A stretch of 64,000 nucleotides of DNA, from the NCBI GenBank assembly GCA_963210315.1, contig OY723292.1:558001-622000 (forward strand), written 5' to 3'. The stretch's first letter is position 1. Every line of letters starts with the position of its first letter. The position numbers were made by a program, and so were the translations under genes. The DNA comes from Rhynchopus euleeides (taxonomy: Eukaryota; Euglenozoa; Diplonemea; Diplonemida; Diplonemidae). A model generated the notes under the pieces. It had not been told where the DNA came from and did not search any database. It saw only the letters and a list, made by a program, of their open reading frames with translations. Shown here piece after piece: positions 39,325-48,801 of the stretch.

Positions 39325-40863
39325 CGCCTGCAGCCGGGCTGTCGCCCTCGCGACCTGCTCCCGCCACCGGGGGTTCGTGGACCGCATGTATATGCGGGTC
39401 GTCTCCCCTTTTTTGTGGCGGAGGGGCTTCTTTATCTCCTTCTGAGAAGCTCCTCCCGCCTCTACCTCCTGAGCTGCGCCCCGTCGCACCGAATGCAGCC
39501 ACGACCCCTTCGGCATGGCCCCCTTCAGGACTCGCTTCAGCCGGGCGTAGTCCTCCGCCGTCGAGCAGAACAGGGGTGCCGCTGGGCCTCCGTCCCCGTG
39601 CACCAACCTCGCCCACCGTACGGCGATCGCCGTCACCGGACCCGCCGCTGCAAACGACGGGGGCTTCCATCCCCTTTGGCCTTTCCCCTTCAGCACCACC
39701 TCGAGGGAGGTCTCTCCGGCGTCGTCCGGCCCGCCGTCTCCTCGCCTCACGGGACCGCCGTCCTCGCCCACGCCGCGGACCTCTGCCAGGTCCGCCACGC
39801 TCAGGAACCGCAGGTCTGACACCCGTGCACTCGTCACCCACGTCAGCGCGAGCAGCGCCTCCGCAGCGTGCTCCTCCGCCTCGTCCAGCTTCCGCAGCGC
39901 GTCCCGCAGCTGCGGCGTAGCTATGGGGGGGGCCTGGCGGGGGCGAATGAGGGGGGCGTACCGCTGCAGCGTCTTGCGCGCGGCCAGGAACCGCCTCGTC
40001 CGTACCCCCTTCACGCCCCTGACGTGAAGCCCCTTCACCAGTTTTCCGGCGTAATCGCCGACGGTGCCCGGAGACGCCCCGTTCAACCGGCTCCACAGGA
40101 ACTTCACGGCTGCCTCGTCGACCGGCAGACCCCTCCCCTCGACCCCGTGCCAGAAATCCACGAAAGCGTCGGTGATCCGCTCCCGCTCCGCGGCCGCCCT
40201 TCCGGTGACCTCGAAGGTGTGTGCCATTTCCCATGGCACCTCGCGCTGCAGCGCTCGCCCCAGCTCCTTCCCGTCGCGGATGAGGAACAGGCGGTGGTCG
40301 ATAGCCTCCCTCTCGCGCGCCGTCAGCTTCCGGGCCCCCCTTGCTCGGCTCGCCTCGACCTTTGTACCGAGCCTCGGGCGCACACTCGACCCCACGGCTT
40401 CTCCTGCCGTAGTTCGCGCCCGCCACCTCACACACGGGCGGCTCTTCGCGCCGCCGCCCAGACGCCCCCCCGACCGCGCCCTCGCGGGGGAGAGGGGCCT
40501 GCCCCTTACCGGCGCCCCCTCCCCCGCGCGTCGTTTTTTGGGCGCGCGGTGGGTGGAGGCGAACGAAAACGCGTAGCGCTCCCTGGCCGTCGGCCCGTCG
40601 CCCCACCCCCTACTCCTCCGCAGCTCCGCGGGGCGGCAGCCCTCGCCGCGTCCAGCGCCCCGCGGTGCCTCGAGGACAGCACATCCCCTGCCGACAGCTT
40701 GTCCCGGAAAGCGTGTGCCGGAGCCACCCCCGACGAGTCCCGCACCTTCCAGAACCACAGTGCGTCGTGGGCCTCTCGGAGCGACCGACCGATGTCCCGT
40801 GAGGGGAGCAGCGCCGCCTCCACGACCCGAAGCAGCTGTTCCACAGCGTCCCGGGCATCGCAC
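39322..40863 (-). CDS. YR-2 tyrosine recombinase (5' limit uncertain)
   Basis: The catalytic region shows Arg I in TSARVSDLRFL, HxxR in LHSVRRGAAQ, the LRHKKG box and the Tyr in TTRIYMRS. An N-terminal core-binding-like helical region begins near 40330 (ERERITDAFVDFWHGV). The 5' coordinate is the open-frame limit at a non-ATG codon. The frame overlaps gag by over 300 bp, so translation by frameshift from gag is a reasonable guess. Ends at 39322. Confidence 0.8.
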   Translation of the reverse strand: MRCPGRCGTAASGRGGGAAPLTGHRSVAPRGPRRTVVLEGAGLVGGGSGTRFPGQAVGRGCAVLEAPRGAGRGEGCRPAELRRSRGWGDGPTARERYAFSFASTHRAPKKRRAGEGAPVRGRPLSPARARSGGRLGGGAKSRPCVRWRARTTAGEAVGSSVRPRLGTKVEASRARGARKLTAREREAIDHRLFLIRDGKELGRALQREVPWEMAHTFEVTGRAAAERERITDAFVDFWHGVEGRGLPVDEAAVKFLWSRLNGASPGTVGDYAGKLVKGLHVRGVKGVRTRRFLAARKTLQRYAPLIRPRQAPPIATPQLRDALRKLDEAEEHAAEALLALTWVTSARVSDLRFLSVADLAEVRGVGEDGGPVRRGDGGPDDAGETSLEVVLKGKGQRGWKPPSFAAAGPVTAIAVRWARLVHGDGGPAAPLFCSTAEDYARLKRVLKGAMPKGSWLHSVRRGAAQEVEAGGASQKEIKKPLRHKKGETTRIYMRSTNPRWREQVARATARLQA

Positions 40864-41699
40864 TTCCCCGGGGGGAGGAACTCCTCACGCAGCCTCTGCA
40901 TGAGGATGTACCGGCGGGTGGTGTCTGTCGCAAAAAAGACCCACTCCTCCGGATCGTGGAGTACCTTCCGCAGGTCCTCGTCCACCTCCTCATCCTCCTC
41001 GTCGTAGTCCTCCGCCTCCTCATCGAGGCGGCGGAGCTCCTCCCGCAGCCGCCGGAGGCGATCCTGTTTCGCGGAGCATGCTGTCCTCGCGTCCTTCGCC
41101 GCCCCCCGGGCCTCCTTCCTGCTACGTGCCTCCGCGAGCTTCCTCACCAGCTCCGCCTCCTCCGCGTCCTCCCGAGGCAGCGACTGCGCCCGCTGGACGG
41201 GGTCAGCGGAGGCCCGAATCGGAGGGCTGGTAGGCGGCGGTTGGCTCCCCTCCCGTGCCTGGGGCTGGCTCGCCGAGCGGGGTGCGCCCCGCAGCCGGAT
41301 GGCGGCCAGGCCCCCCAGCGCCTGTGCCGCCAGGTGCAGGGAGGCGACCTGCCTCTCCACCCTCATATCCGCCCAGTCGCTCAGCTCACCCCCGACCAGG
41401 CGCACCATCGCCTCGGGGATGAGACCCTCTGGGACGGGGTTGTTCCCCAACCTCACCGCTTCACCGTGGAGCGCTCGCACCGTCTCCTGCATCGACCTAT
41501 AGCCCACATTTGCCTTGGTGCCCAGCACCGCTGCCATCGCCGCCTCCACCCCCAGCTTCTCCATGAAGCCTACCGCGAGGGGGGTGAAGGTGTAGCGCCC
41601 CTCTATGGGGCGCTGGAGGATGGCCCGGAGATCAGCGGGCATCGCCACCTCGACGGAAGAGGCGGAACCCTCCCTTGGGGAGTCGACAATGTCGGTCAT
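40506..41699 (-). CDS. YR-2 gag-like protein
   Basis: ATG 41699, 16 bp after the 5' half-repeat; 397 residues. A helical N-terminus (GFMEKLGVEAAMAAVLG), a Pro-rich linker, a long Glu/Arg coiled coil (DRLRRLREELRRLDEE), a second helical domain, and an Arg/Gly-rich basic tail (PKNDARGRGRR). The layout parallels the YR-1 gag although the sequences are not obviously similar. RNA packaging role inferred from position. Confidence 0.65.
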   Translation of the reverse strand: MTDIVDSPREGSASSVEVAMPADLRAILQRPIEGRYTFTPLAVGFMEKLGVEAAMAAVLGTKANVGYRSMQETVRALHGEAVRLGNNPVPEGLIPEAMVRLVGGELSDWADMRVERQVASLHLAAQALGGLAAIRLRGAPRSASQPQAREGSQPPPTSPPIRASADPVQRAQSLPREDAEEAELVRKLAEARSRKEARGAAKDARTACSAKQDRLRRLREELRRLDEEAEDYDEEDEEVDEDLRKVLHDPEEWVFFATDTTRRYILMQRLREEFLPPGKCDARDAVEQLLRVVEAALLPSRDIGRSLREAHDALWFWKVRDSSGVAPAHAFRDKLSAGDVLSSRHRGALDAARAAAPRSCGGVGGGATGRRPGSATRFRSPPPTARPKNDARGRGRR

Positions 41700-41714
41700 C
41701 GGTGCAGGTTGATC

Positions 41715-41965
41715 GGCTCTGTGCTACAAGCGCGGACTCACTCGACGAAGAGGGTGTCGCGGCCGTGTGGGGAACCAAAAACCTGATGAAGGAGGTCCGT
41801 GTGTAGTGCCCAAACACGCCGTGACAGCCTCGCCAACCTGGCCAATTCAGCCAGTGGGGTATCTGCCTGGAACACAAAAAACGCTCAGAACACCAAAGGA
41901 AACTGCACGTCTTCTTTGGAATCCCCCTAAGCGGGGCAAAGCCCCTTCACTAAAGTGCTTAGTAA
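41715..41965 (-). repeat. YR-2 5' half-repeat Q
   Basis: 251 bp, matching 37004-37257 with a few substitutions and small deletions. It ends at the GGGGT tract. Confidence 0.88.
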
Positions 41966-42026
41966 GGTGGGGTGGGGTGGGGTGGGGTGGGGTGGGGTGG
42001 GGTGGGGTGGGGTGGGGTGGGGTGGG
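41966..42026 (+). repeat. (GGGGT)n tract between YR-2 and the solo XY block
   Basis: About 12 units. Confidence 0.95.
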
Positions 42027-42350
42027 AGTCTTCGGTCGGACATAAGACACAAAACATCAATATCAAAAACGCGTCTCGTGGGAGATGGGGGTACCTCAGC
42101 CACCGCTTTTCCGTTGCATTAGGCACCGTTCAGTGCAAAAGCTGACGTACGGAGGGGCGAAGGCAGGGAGCAAAACACCACTCGTTGGCCTGATGAAGGG
42201 TGGTGTTTGTTCCGTTCGCCCCCCTTCCAACCTTGCAAGAAAACTGTTGTTGCAAGTGGTAGAAAAACAAATACGCACAGGGAAGTCGTCTTCTCTAGTC
42301 CTCCCTTGACTCCCTAGTCGCACCGAAGGTGCTTAAACAAGTTTACTGAA
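42027..42350 (-). mobile_element. Solo terminal block (X-core-Y) of the YR-1 family
   Basis: 324 bp, the same length as the YR-1 block at 30102-30425 and almost identical to it. No internal genes. Flanked on both sides by (GGGGT)n. Confidence 0.9.
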
Positions 42351-42491
42351 TGGGGTGGGGTGGGGTGGGGTGGGGTGGGGTGGGGTGGGGTGGGGTGGGG
42401 TGGGGTGGGGTGGGGTGGGGTGGGGTGGGGTGGGGTGGGGTGGGGTGGGGTGGGGTGGGGTGGGGTGGGGTGGGGTGGGGTGGGGTGGGGG
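42351..42491 (+). repeat. (GGGGT)n tract, right edge of the composite array
   Basis: About 28 uninterrupted units, the longest remaining piece of the array. Confidence 0.95.
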
Positions 42492-42594
42492 CAACGCGGC
42501 TGGCAGGGAGGGGGTGGGGGTCAATTGCCTTGCTTGGAAAAGCAGCGCAACAGAAAACTGTGGAGCAGCCGCGTTCGTACAGCCGCACCCGCCA

Positions 42595-44364
42595 TCACAC
42601 AACTATGCGCAGAACATCGCGCGACCCTACCGACTGCAGGGCATCCGTCAGCGCTTCGTGTTTGTCGCCCGCCAGCTCGAGCACAGCCTCCATGGACGCA
42701 CCCTGCAGGTAGGCAGCCACCGCACTGTTGTAGGCGTACCACACATTAGAGCGATAGTCCAGCTCGTACATCCACTCGGCAGGGGACACGGGTGCGTCGC
42801 TGTTGTTGTCGCTGGGGCGCACCTCATACAAGGCGTGTGCCTCGTCTGCCACCTCCACCGGCATGTCCACGTCCTTGCCCACAGGCACCGGGAAGCCGAC
42901 ACGCAAGGGCACGAGCCGCATCTCGTGGGTGTACTCTGAGTCCTGCTGGCAAGCATTGTTGCAGACGAGCGGGAGGCCGACAGTAGCACCCGCACGCTCC
43001 ATGATGTGTGCATGTGCAGGCAGCGTGCCGACCACAGAGAAGCGCCGCATGTCTGCACACCCGATGTCACCGCAGCAGGCCTTGCCTGTGACTATCGCAG
43101 CCGTGGCATGCATAGGCACCGTCCCGAAGAGAGCATCCTTCGCAGCATGCAGCGCTGAGTTCGAATGCATCGCACACTTGCGTGACGTGTTGAAGGAGCA
43201 GCATATCCTGTCACACACGAAGAGGTCAACGATCCCCGCACGCTGCTCCACATACTGCAGCGTGGTCGCGAGGGTGTCCGCGAAGGCCTGCTCGAAGGCC
43301 TGCAGGCTGTCCCGCAGCAGCGCACCCGACCCCGACATGTTGACAAATAGAAGCGTCGCACGCTTCATCAACAGTCCTTGCGGGTGCAAGGCTTCTGCCG
43401 ATCTGAGGACATCGCTCCTGCTCATGCTGTTGCTGTAGCTGTCAGTCGCACTGCGGCTTGTGACAGATCCGTCAGTGGTTTGCGACATGTCCTGTGCCAC
43501 ATGCTGCGAGACAGCCTCGTCATCCCACTGTGCACACGGCAGGCACGACTTCGGCAGGTAGGGACGGTACGCACGCAGGTTCTGCTCCAGCCGCAGCAGC
43601 GCAGCGCGCATGGCGTCAGGCAGCACGATTGTGTCGTCCCCGAGGATGCGCGACACGGCATCCACGTCGTAGGCTGCCAGCAGCGACGCGATGCTCTCCA
43701 CCGTGGCGATGGTGCTCTGCATCGCCGCCTGCTCAGTCAGAACCTGCTGTGCGAATCCCCTCGTCGCGACAAAGTCCGTCAGGAAAACGGCAAGTCCGAT
43801 GGTTTGGTAGGCCCCAGCAGCTGAGAAATAGCTTTTGCAAGGCGGCATGTCACAGTCGACGACTGCCTTCGCGTAGCTCTCCCGCCTCCTCTCGTAGCTG
43901 TCTGTCAGAGGCATGTCGTACAGACCGAAGCGTGTGAGGCGTTCCACCAGGTTGAGCAGCAGCCACATCACAACGAAGCACACCACAGCGTTCGCAAGGC
44001 GGTGGTCCAGGCGCAGCACGAGGATGAGATCGATCACAACGACAAAGACTGGCCACGCCACTTGCAGATCTGTCTGGTAGAAATACACGTCGGCCATGGC
44101 AATGGCGATACACGAAACAACAATGAAGAATATCATGAACTTCTGAGTGAAGCGTCTCTTGCACGCACCCCACGCGACTGTCACAAGCGCCAGGATCATG
44201 TTGATGTATCCAGCACAGGCCCCCAAGTGCAGCCTGCCAGTCATGATGGTGAAGAACCCAAACGGGATGATGGGCATGCACATCACCAGGATCGTCTTGC
44301 GGCACCGCATCTCGAAGGCATCGGCAGCGCCGTCACGGCTAATGACGTTGTGCCACCACCCCAT
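42595..44364 (-). CDS. Membrane protein with degenerate class III nucleotide cyclase domain
   Basis: ATG 44364, 589 residues. The N-terminal ~220 residues hold about six hydrophobic segments (e.g. TILVMCMPIIPFGFFTIM, FMIFFIVVSCIAIAMA, VVCFVVMWLLL), a membrane sensor-like region. A helical linker carries RAYRPYLPKSCLP, a motif I associate with protist cyclase-like proteins. Residues ~345-500 resemble a class III adenylate/guanylate cyclase core: ATLLFVNMSGSG, DLFVCDRICCSF, AAIVTGKACCGDIGC, and FSVVGTLPAHAHIMERA. The first metal-binding Asp of the usual F-x-D motif appears as Asn (VNMS), so catalysis may be lost and the domain may act as a regulatory or dimerisation unit. No introns. Confidence 0.72.
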   Translation of the reverse strand: MGWWHNVISRDGAADAFEMRCRKTILVMCMPIIPFGFFTIMTGRLHLGACAGYINMILALVTVAWGACKRRFTQKFMIFFIVVSCIAIAMADVYFYQTDLQVAWPVFVVVIDLILVLRLDHRLANAVVCFVVMWLLLNLVERLTRFGLYDMPLTDSYERRRESYAKAVVDCDMPPCKSYFSAAGAYQTIGLAVFLTDFVATRGFAQQVLTEQAAMQSTIATVESIASLLAAYDVDAVSRILGDDTIVLPDAMRAALLRLEQNLRAYRPYLPKSCLPCAQWDDEAVSQHVAQDMSQTTDGSVTSRSATDSYSNSMSRSDVLRSAEALHPQGLLMKRATLLFVNMSGSGALLRDSLQAFEQAFADTLATTLQYVEQRAGIVDLFVCDRICCSFNTSRKCAMHSNSALHAAKDALFGTVPMHATAAIVTGKACCGDIGCADMRRFSVVGTLPAHAHIMERAGATVGLPLVCNNACQQDSEYTHEMRLVPLRVGFPVPVGKDVDMPVEVADEAHALYEVRPSDNNSDAPVSPAEWMYELDYRSNVWYAYNSAVAAYLQGASMEAVLELAGDKHEALTDALQSVGSRDVLRIVV

Positions 44365-45364
44365 GGTTGTGTTTGTCCAGGCCCCCCCTCCTTCGCAAAT
44401 CCTTCAGTCTACCCAAGGGTGTGTGTGGGCAGAAGTCTGAATAGGATAAATACAGCACCATGCCCCTCTGAGCGAAGGCATTCCAAAAAATATAAGGCTG
44501 GCTGTTTGTGCGACAAAGACAAAGCTGGGGAAAACAAAAGCAATTCCCCAGCAGCCTGATGAGAAGGTCGTCTTTTGTTGCCCAAAAGCGCTGCCGCGCG
44601 TGATAGGTTTGCCACTGACATGGAGCCCTGCTGCAGGGGACAAGCTAGCAAGACATGGGGTTGCTGGGAAGCCGAGTGGGGAGGGTATGTCTACGACCAC
44701 ACCACCATCCTGACACGCAGCTTGTTTTGAGAATCTATTGCTAACGGGTTTGCCAATAATACCACATACCACCCACACACACACGCATGTAAAAAGGGTT
44801 TTTGTTTAGTGTAGGTCACACCGTGCAAAACTCTGGTGCTGACCTCCATCCACACCTGCGAGGTGCACGTGTCGAAATTGGTGCCACGTCGAGTGGGGAA
44901 GATACTTCGGAACTGCGGCACTAGAAAGGGGATGTGCGATAACTCGTACAGGGCTAGCACCGACTTCATACTTAGTCACACACGCACATGCGCGCACCCT
45001 GTTGTCCGCGTGCCTACAGGCACACTCCAGAGGGGGGCTGTGGGGCAGGGAAGGGTGTGCAGGAAAAGTGAGCCCGGCCGGTGTTGTGCGGAATACCGCC
45101 TTGCACACTCTGATGCGCACACTACGCAAATTTGGCTTTTTTGGGGGGTGGTGGTGGGGAGTTGCAACTAACGTTGCGCACAATATTATGTGCATAAAAA
45201 AGCTACGCAAAAAAGTTGGTATTTTCTGCAACACCACCGATCGCTCCCCTCTTCCCTCATCACAAAGTCAAAACTGGCACAGGTATGGCGCAGCAAAGAA
45301 GAAAGAAGGTGCAAGGGAAGAGCCTCTGACAGCCGAAATATGGCAAGGCCGACCAACACCCTGC
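44365..45364. other. Intergenic, no gene seen
   Basis: A dispersed motif near 44540-44600 (GCCTGATGAGAAGGTCGTC) resembles sequence inside the YR terminal repeats. The rest has only short incoherent frames. Confidence 0.45.
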
Positions 45365-46681
45365 TCAGGCAAACTCTTTGCTCAGCAGGGTTTCGACATC
45401 GGATACCATCGCGTCCCCGAGCTCGTTTGAAAACTCGGCGAAGACTTCTTCCACAATCGCATCGGCGGTGCGCGACACGAAGGCATTCATCTTCGGTGTC
45501 ATATTGTGCGCCCGCTGCCACATTTTGTAATCTACGCAGTACCTCCGTATCCGATCAGCCACGTCAACAGGGAGTGGCACTGTAGGCCCAGCCTGCAGAG
45601 GGGGTGCCTCACTCCCAGCCTGTGCCTCCACTGGGGGAAAGACTTGTGCCTGTGGATCGGCCTCACCGCATGCAGTGTACTGTGGTGTCGGAGTGTGGGT
45701 GTGTGCGGGCTTGGCGTGGGTGGTATCGAGGGCGGGCAGTGACGTGGAGGAAAGGCAACGCTTGTTGTATTGTTGTTGTTGTGAAGCGCATTTCGCACCT
45801 CCTAATCACAGCAACAACATGTCGGCAGGAGTCACACCAATGCCGCCAAAGAAGGCAGGAGTAACGACAACTAGAATGCCTTCCAGAAGGCAGCAAAGTA
45901 ATGGGGGCTTGTTGCCTGCGCCACGAAACCCGGGCAAAACGAATGAATCAGCAGAAATCAGCGAGCTGACAGCCTCCGGAGGAGCTGGCAGCCTTGCGAC
46001 GACAAGGAGGGGGTGAATTAAAACAGTCAGAACATCTGTTGGTTGCGCAGCCGGCAACACGCCTAGCCTTTGAAATACAGCTGATGCCATACCTGAGGCG
46101 ACGCAACCATAATTGTCGGGGCGGTGCCAGACTCAGCTGCAGGCCTTGGGAGGGGTATCAACGCAGGCCTGGGCCCGGCAGCAACAGCAGGAGCCGCAGC
46201 AGCCGCAGGCACCCGAGGGCCTTGCTGCGCTGCCCAGACACCACCCGCCTGCTGGCTGCTGGAAGGGCCAGGTGTCGGTGCGTCCTCCGGTTGCTGGGCT
46301 CCCCCATCGCGTTGTCGGCCCAGCACGGACCGCACGTTGTGTGTGGCTGCCGACCACAGCTGGCCTGCTTCCTGGTCCATCGCACGCACTTTCTGTGCAG
46401 GATATTGGGTGTACAGAGGGATGGTGGCGAAGAGTGCCCCTCGCCCCAGCAGACACTACTCAAGAAGACAGGGAATAGGAAGACAAGGAAGCAGCTGTGC
46501 ATTGCAACAAGAGGGGGCACCTCTTTGCGCCCGGTCAAAGAAAGACACGCAACCCTGTGCGACATACTTGCAAGACGGCGTCTATCTGAGAGTTGAACTC
46601 GCGCACATCGGCGAAGACATGCGACGTAGCGGAAGAGAATGCCGTGCTCTGCAGTGGAGGTGTTGGTTGGTGACAACGCAT
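45365..46681 (-). CDS. Three-exon gene, conserved-looking protein of unknown function
   Basis: Proposed exons: 46681-46568 (ATG 46681), 46455-46093, and 45679 or 45649 down to 45365. Intron 1 (46567-46456, 112 bp) has donor CAA|GTATGT and acceptor CTTCTTGAGTAG preceded by a pyrimidine tract. Intron 2 has donor CAG|GTATGG and acceptor CACAG. All junctions are phase 0 and every exon length is a multiple of three (114, 363, 315 or 285 bp). The product is about 253-263 residues: a helical N-terminus (SHVFADVREFNSQIDAVLQ), a hydrophobic segment and helix (GALFATIPLYTQYPAQKVRA), a Pro/Ala/Gln-rich linker, and a well-formed helical C-terminus (DVADRIRRYCVDYKMWQR; AIVEEVFAEFSNELGD). It may be a small scaffold or complex subunit; no family recognised. 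Confidence 0.68.
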
Positions 46682-46937
46682 GGCAACGCTCTGTCTATCT
46701 TAGCTGTGGACGACAGCCCCACCCCACACCCGTGTTCTCGCTTGTATTGTAAACGTTGCCACGTATTCTTCAGCCTTGCATTGCAACAATAGAATACAGT
46801 TTCTGTTTGTCAGACAGACGAGCGGCAGGGGTGCTTACCACTCAGCCGGAGGCTTTTTTGTGTTGGGCTGTATCTTTTTATTAAAACACACCGCGCGCGC
46901 CGCGCACATCTCCGCTGACCCTTTCGCCAAACAACCC

Positions 46938-48773
46938 TCATTTCATCCAACCAGAGGAAATCGACCCACCCCGCCCCACCCCTCCTTTTTGCAACGACAC
47001 ATCATCCGGGTCTCGGACTGCATGCCCGACGAGCTGTACCCCGACCCACACCCCCCGAATGCACACCTCCGATGCTGCTTCTTCCTCCTCCTCTTCAGCC
47101 TCATAAACACTGACGCGGCGGCCACTGCGGGTTTGCGGGTGATGCACAGGACCGGGCGAAGAGCCCTGCCTGGAGGCATCCCTACACCAGGTGTGCTCAT
47201 GCGGCTCCAGCGGCAGGGGCTGCAGGGGGGACGTCGACACGGAGTGCCGCACGTCGGAACGCGGCGCCTGGGCGGGGCTGCCGCGATCAAGCTCGAAGGC
47301 GTCGGGCTGGATGCCGGCATCCACACTGCGGTAGAGGGGCGACGTGGAGCTGGTGGACTGCATCGTCTGCACCAGGGGCGACGTGGAGATCTCATGCATG
47401 GTGCGGCGCGGCTCGTGGGTGCTGCGCAGGGAGGCGACAAGCGCCGCCTCCACAGCGCGCGGCAGTCCGCTGCGCGTCGCGGGCGATGCGGTGGATCGTG
47501 AGTCCGGGGACCCGGCACCAGGGGGCAGGCCGCGCGCAGCAGGCGCGTTGCGCCTCCCCCCGATGCTGCGCCTGCGCTGCGCCTGCCGCAGGCTGCGCCC
47601 CGACGCGGGGCTGCCGCTGCCGCTGCCAGCCCGCGGGGAGCTGGACCTGCGCCCGCCTGCCCTCGGGCTGCCCGCTGCCGAACCCGATGCGCGCCGCGCC
47701 GGCGGCTGCTGCTGCTGCTGGACCTGCTGCTCCTCGCGCCGCCGCTCCACATCCGCCACCCTGTGCAGCATCGCGATCCGTGCACGGAGGTCCGCACGCA
47801 GCGCCGCATCGGGGTCATCGGCAGAAACCCCCTCACCACCACCACCAACACCACCTGTCGCCTGCGCCTCTGTCTCACCGGCGACAGCGGCGGCCGCAGC
47901 ACGTGGGTGCATCTGCAGCACCTGCTGCACCAGAGCATTTGCCACAGCAGCTTGCGGCTGCGGCTGCGGCTGCTGCTGCTGCTGCGGCGGCGGCTGGGGT
48001 GGCCCCGCCGGGGGTGCCGCGACAGCGTCAGCCGCTGCAGCGCGCGGCGGCAGCGCTGGAGGCGGCGACGCGCCGGGGCCTCCGCTGGGCTGCTGGTGTG
48101 GGCCTCCCACGGCTTCGCCCGACGCGGGCGCAGAGGCAGGGGGCGACTCGGCCTGCTGCCTCTGCAGCATGCGCCGCAGCAGCGCGTTGCCGGCACGCTG
48201 CTCCTTCAGCAGCAGCACGACGGGGTCATCCACCTGCCCTGCCGCATGGGCTGCGCGGCGCCTGCGCGGCGCTGCGGGGTGGGCTGGATGCGCCGCATGC
48301 CCCCTGGAGGCAGCAGTGCTGGCATGCAGACTCCCCCTGCTGGACACGGTCTGCCGCATATAACTCGTGCGCCCGGCATGCCTCCCTTGCACCGCCTTCG
48401 GGTCCAGCGGGTGCCTGTTGAGCACGGCACCCAACCCATACTGGCTGATGCATGTGTCGACGTCAAAACGTGCCACCTCCTGCACCGCCTGCAGATACTG
48501 CAGGCGGTGCAGAAGCTGGTTCCCGTCTGTCCGGAGACCTGTGTAACCAGGCGGTGGGGAGGAGCTGCTCTCTGGCGGGACGCCCCCCGGCAGGGACCCT
48601 GCAGAGGCTGCGGGTGTGTCGGCTGGCGCCCCCCGGCCCGTGGGGGGTGTGACTGCGGGGTTGCGCCGCAGCTCTGTCGGCGGGGAGACACGCAGCGGTG
48701 TGTCTGCAGGGGTCTGCAGGGATGCGGGGTTCTCCGTCACCTCGTCACCTGCCGAGGTGTCGAGGTCGGACAT
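46938..48773 (-). CDS. Large low-complexity Pro/Ala/Gln-rich protein, unknown function
   Basis: ATG 48773, preceded by CCCCCCGCCACCAG about 14 bases upstream; 611 residues. Mostly disordered. An N-terminal acidic/Thr-Pro region leads to one ordered patch (NQLLHRLQYLQAVQEVARFD, ISQYGLGAVLNRHPLDPKAV). Two short helices (VVLLLKEQRAGNALLRRMLQ; DLRARIAMLHRVADVERR), poly-Gln/Pro, an SR/GS-rich segment, repeats of the form STSPL (four times), and a poly-Glu stretch follow. The repeated STSPL motifs could be proline-directed phosphorylation sites. A cytoskeletal or scaffold role is only a guess. The opposite strand also has long frames from the biased composition. Confidence 0.6.
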   Translation of the reverse strand: MSDLDTSAGDEVTENPASLQTPADTPLRVSPPTELRRNPAVTPPTGRGAPADTPAASAGSLPGGVPPESSSSPPPGYTGLRTDGNQLLHRLQYLQAVQEVARFDVDTCISQYGLGAVLNRHPLDPKAVQGRHAGRTSYMRQTVSSRGSLHASTAASRGHAAHPAHPAAPRRRRAAHAAGQVDDPVVLLLKEQRAGNALLRRMLQRQQAESPPASAPASGEAVGGPHQQPSGGPGASPPPALPPRAAAADAVAAPPAGPPQPPPQQQQQPQPQPQAAVANALVQQVLQMHPRAAAAAVAGETEAQATGGVGGGGEGVSADDPDAALRADLRARIAMLHRVADVERRREEQQVQQQQQPPARRASGSAAGSPRAGGRRSSSPRAGSGSGSPASGRSLRQAQRRRSIGGRRNAPAARGLPPGAGSPDSRSTASPATRSGLPRAVEAALVASLRSTHEPRRTMHEISTSPLVQTMQSTSSTSPLYRSVDAGIQPDAFELDRGSPAQAPRSDVRHSVSTSPLQPLPLEPHEHTWCRDASRQGSSPGPVHHPQTRSGRRVSVYEAEEEEEEAASEVCIRGVWVGVQLVGHAVRDPDDVSLQKGGVGRGGSISSGWMK

Positions 48774-48801
48774 CGCATGTGTGGATCTGGTGGCGGGGGG
48801 T

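Larger units (their letters stand above)
36906..41965 (-). mobile_element. YR-2: second complete tyrosine-recombinase retrotransposon with split direct repeats
   Basis: Same architecture as YR-1 but unrelated repeat sequence. Minus strand: half-repeat Q (41965-41715), gag-like, YR, RT-RNase H, half-repeat P (37414-37262), then the full block Q-core-P (37257-36906). P parts are both 153 bp; Q parts are 254 and 251 bp with small differences, so it is somewhat older than YR-1. The P/Q overlap is the core GGCTCTGT...GCGGCCGT. Both termini abut (GGGGT)n, without target-site duplication. 5,060 bp. Confidence 0.87.
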
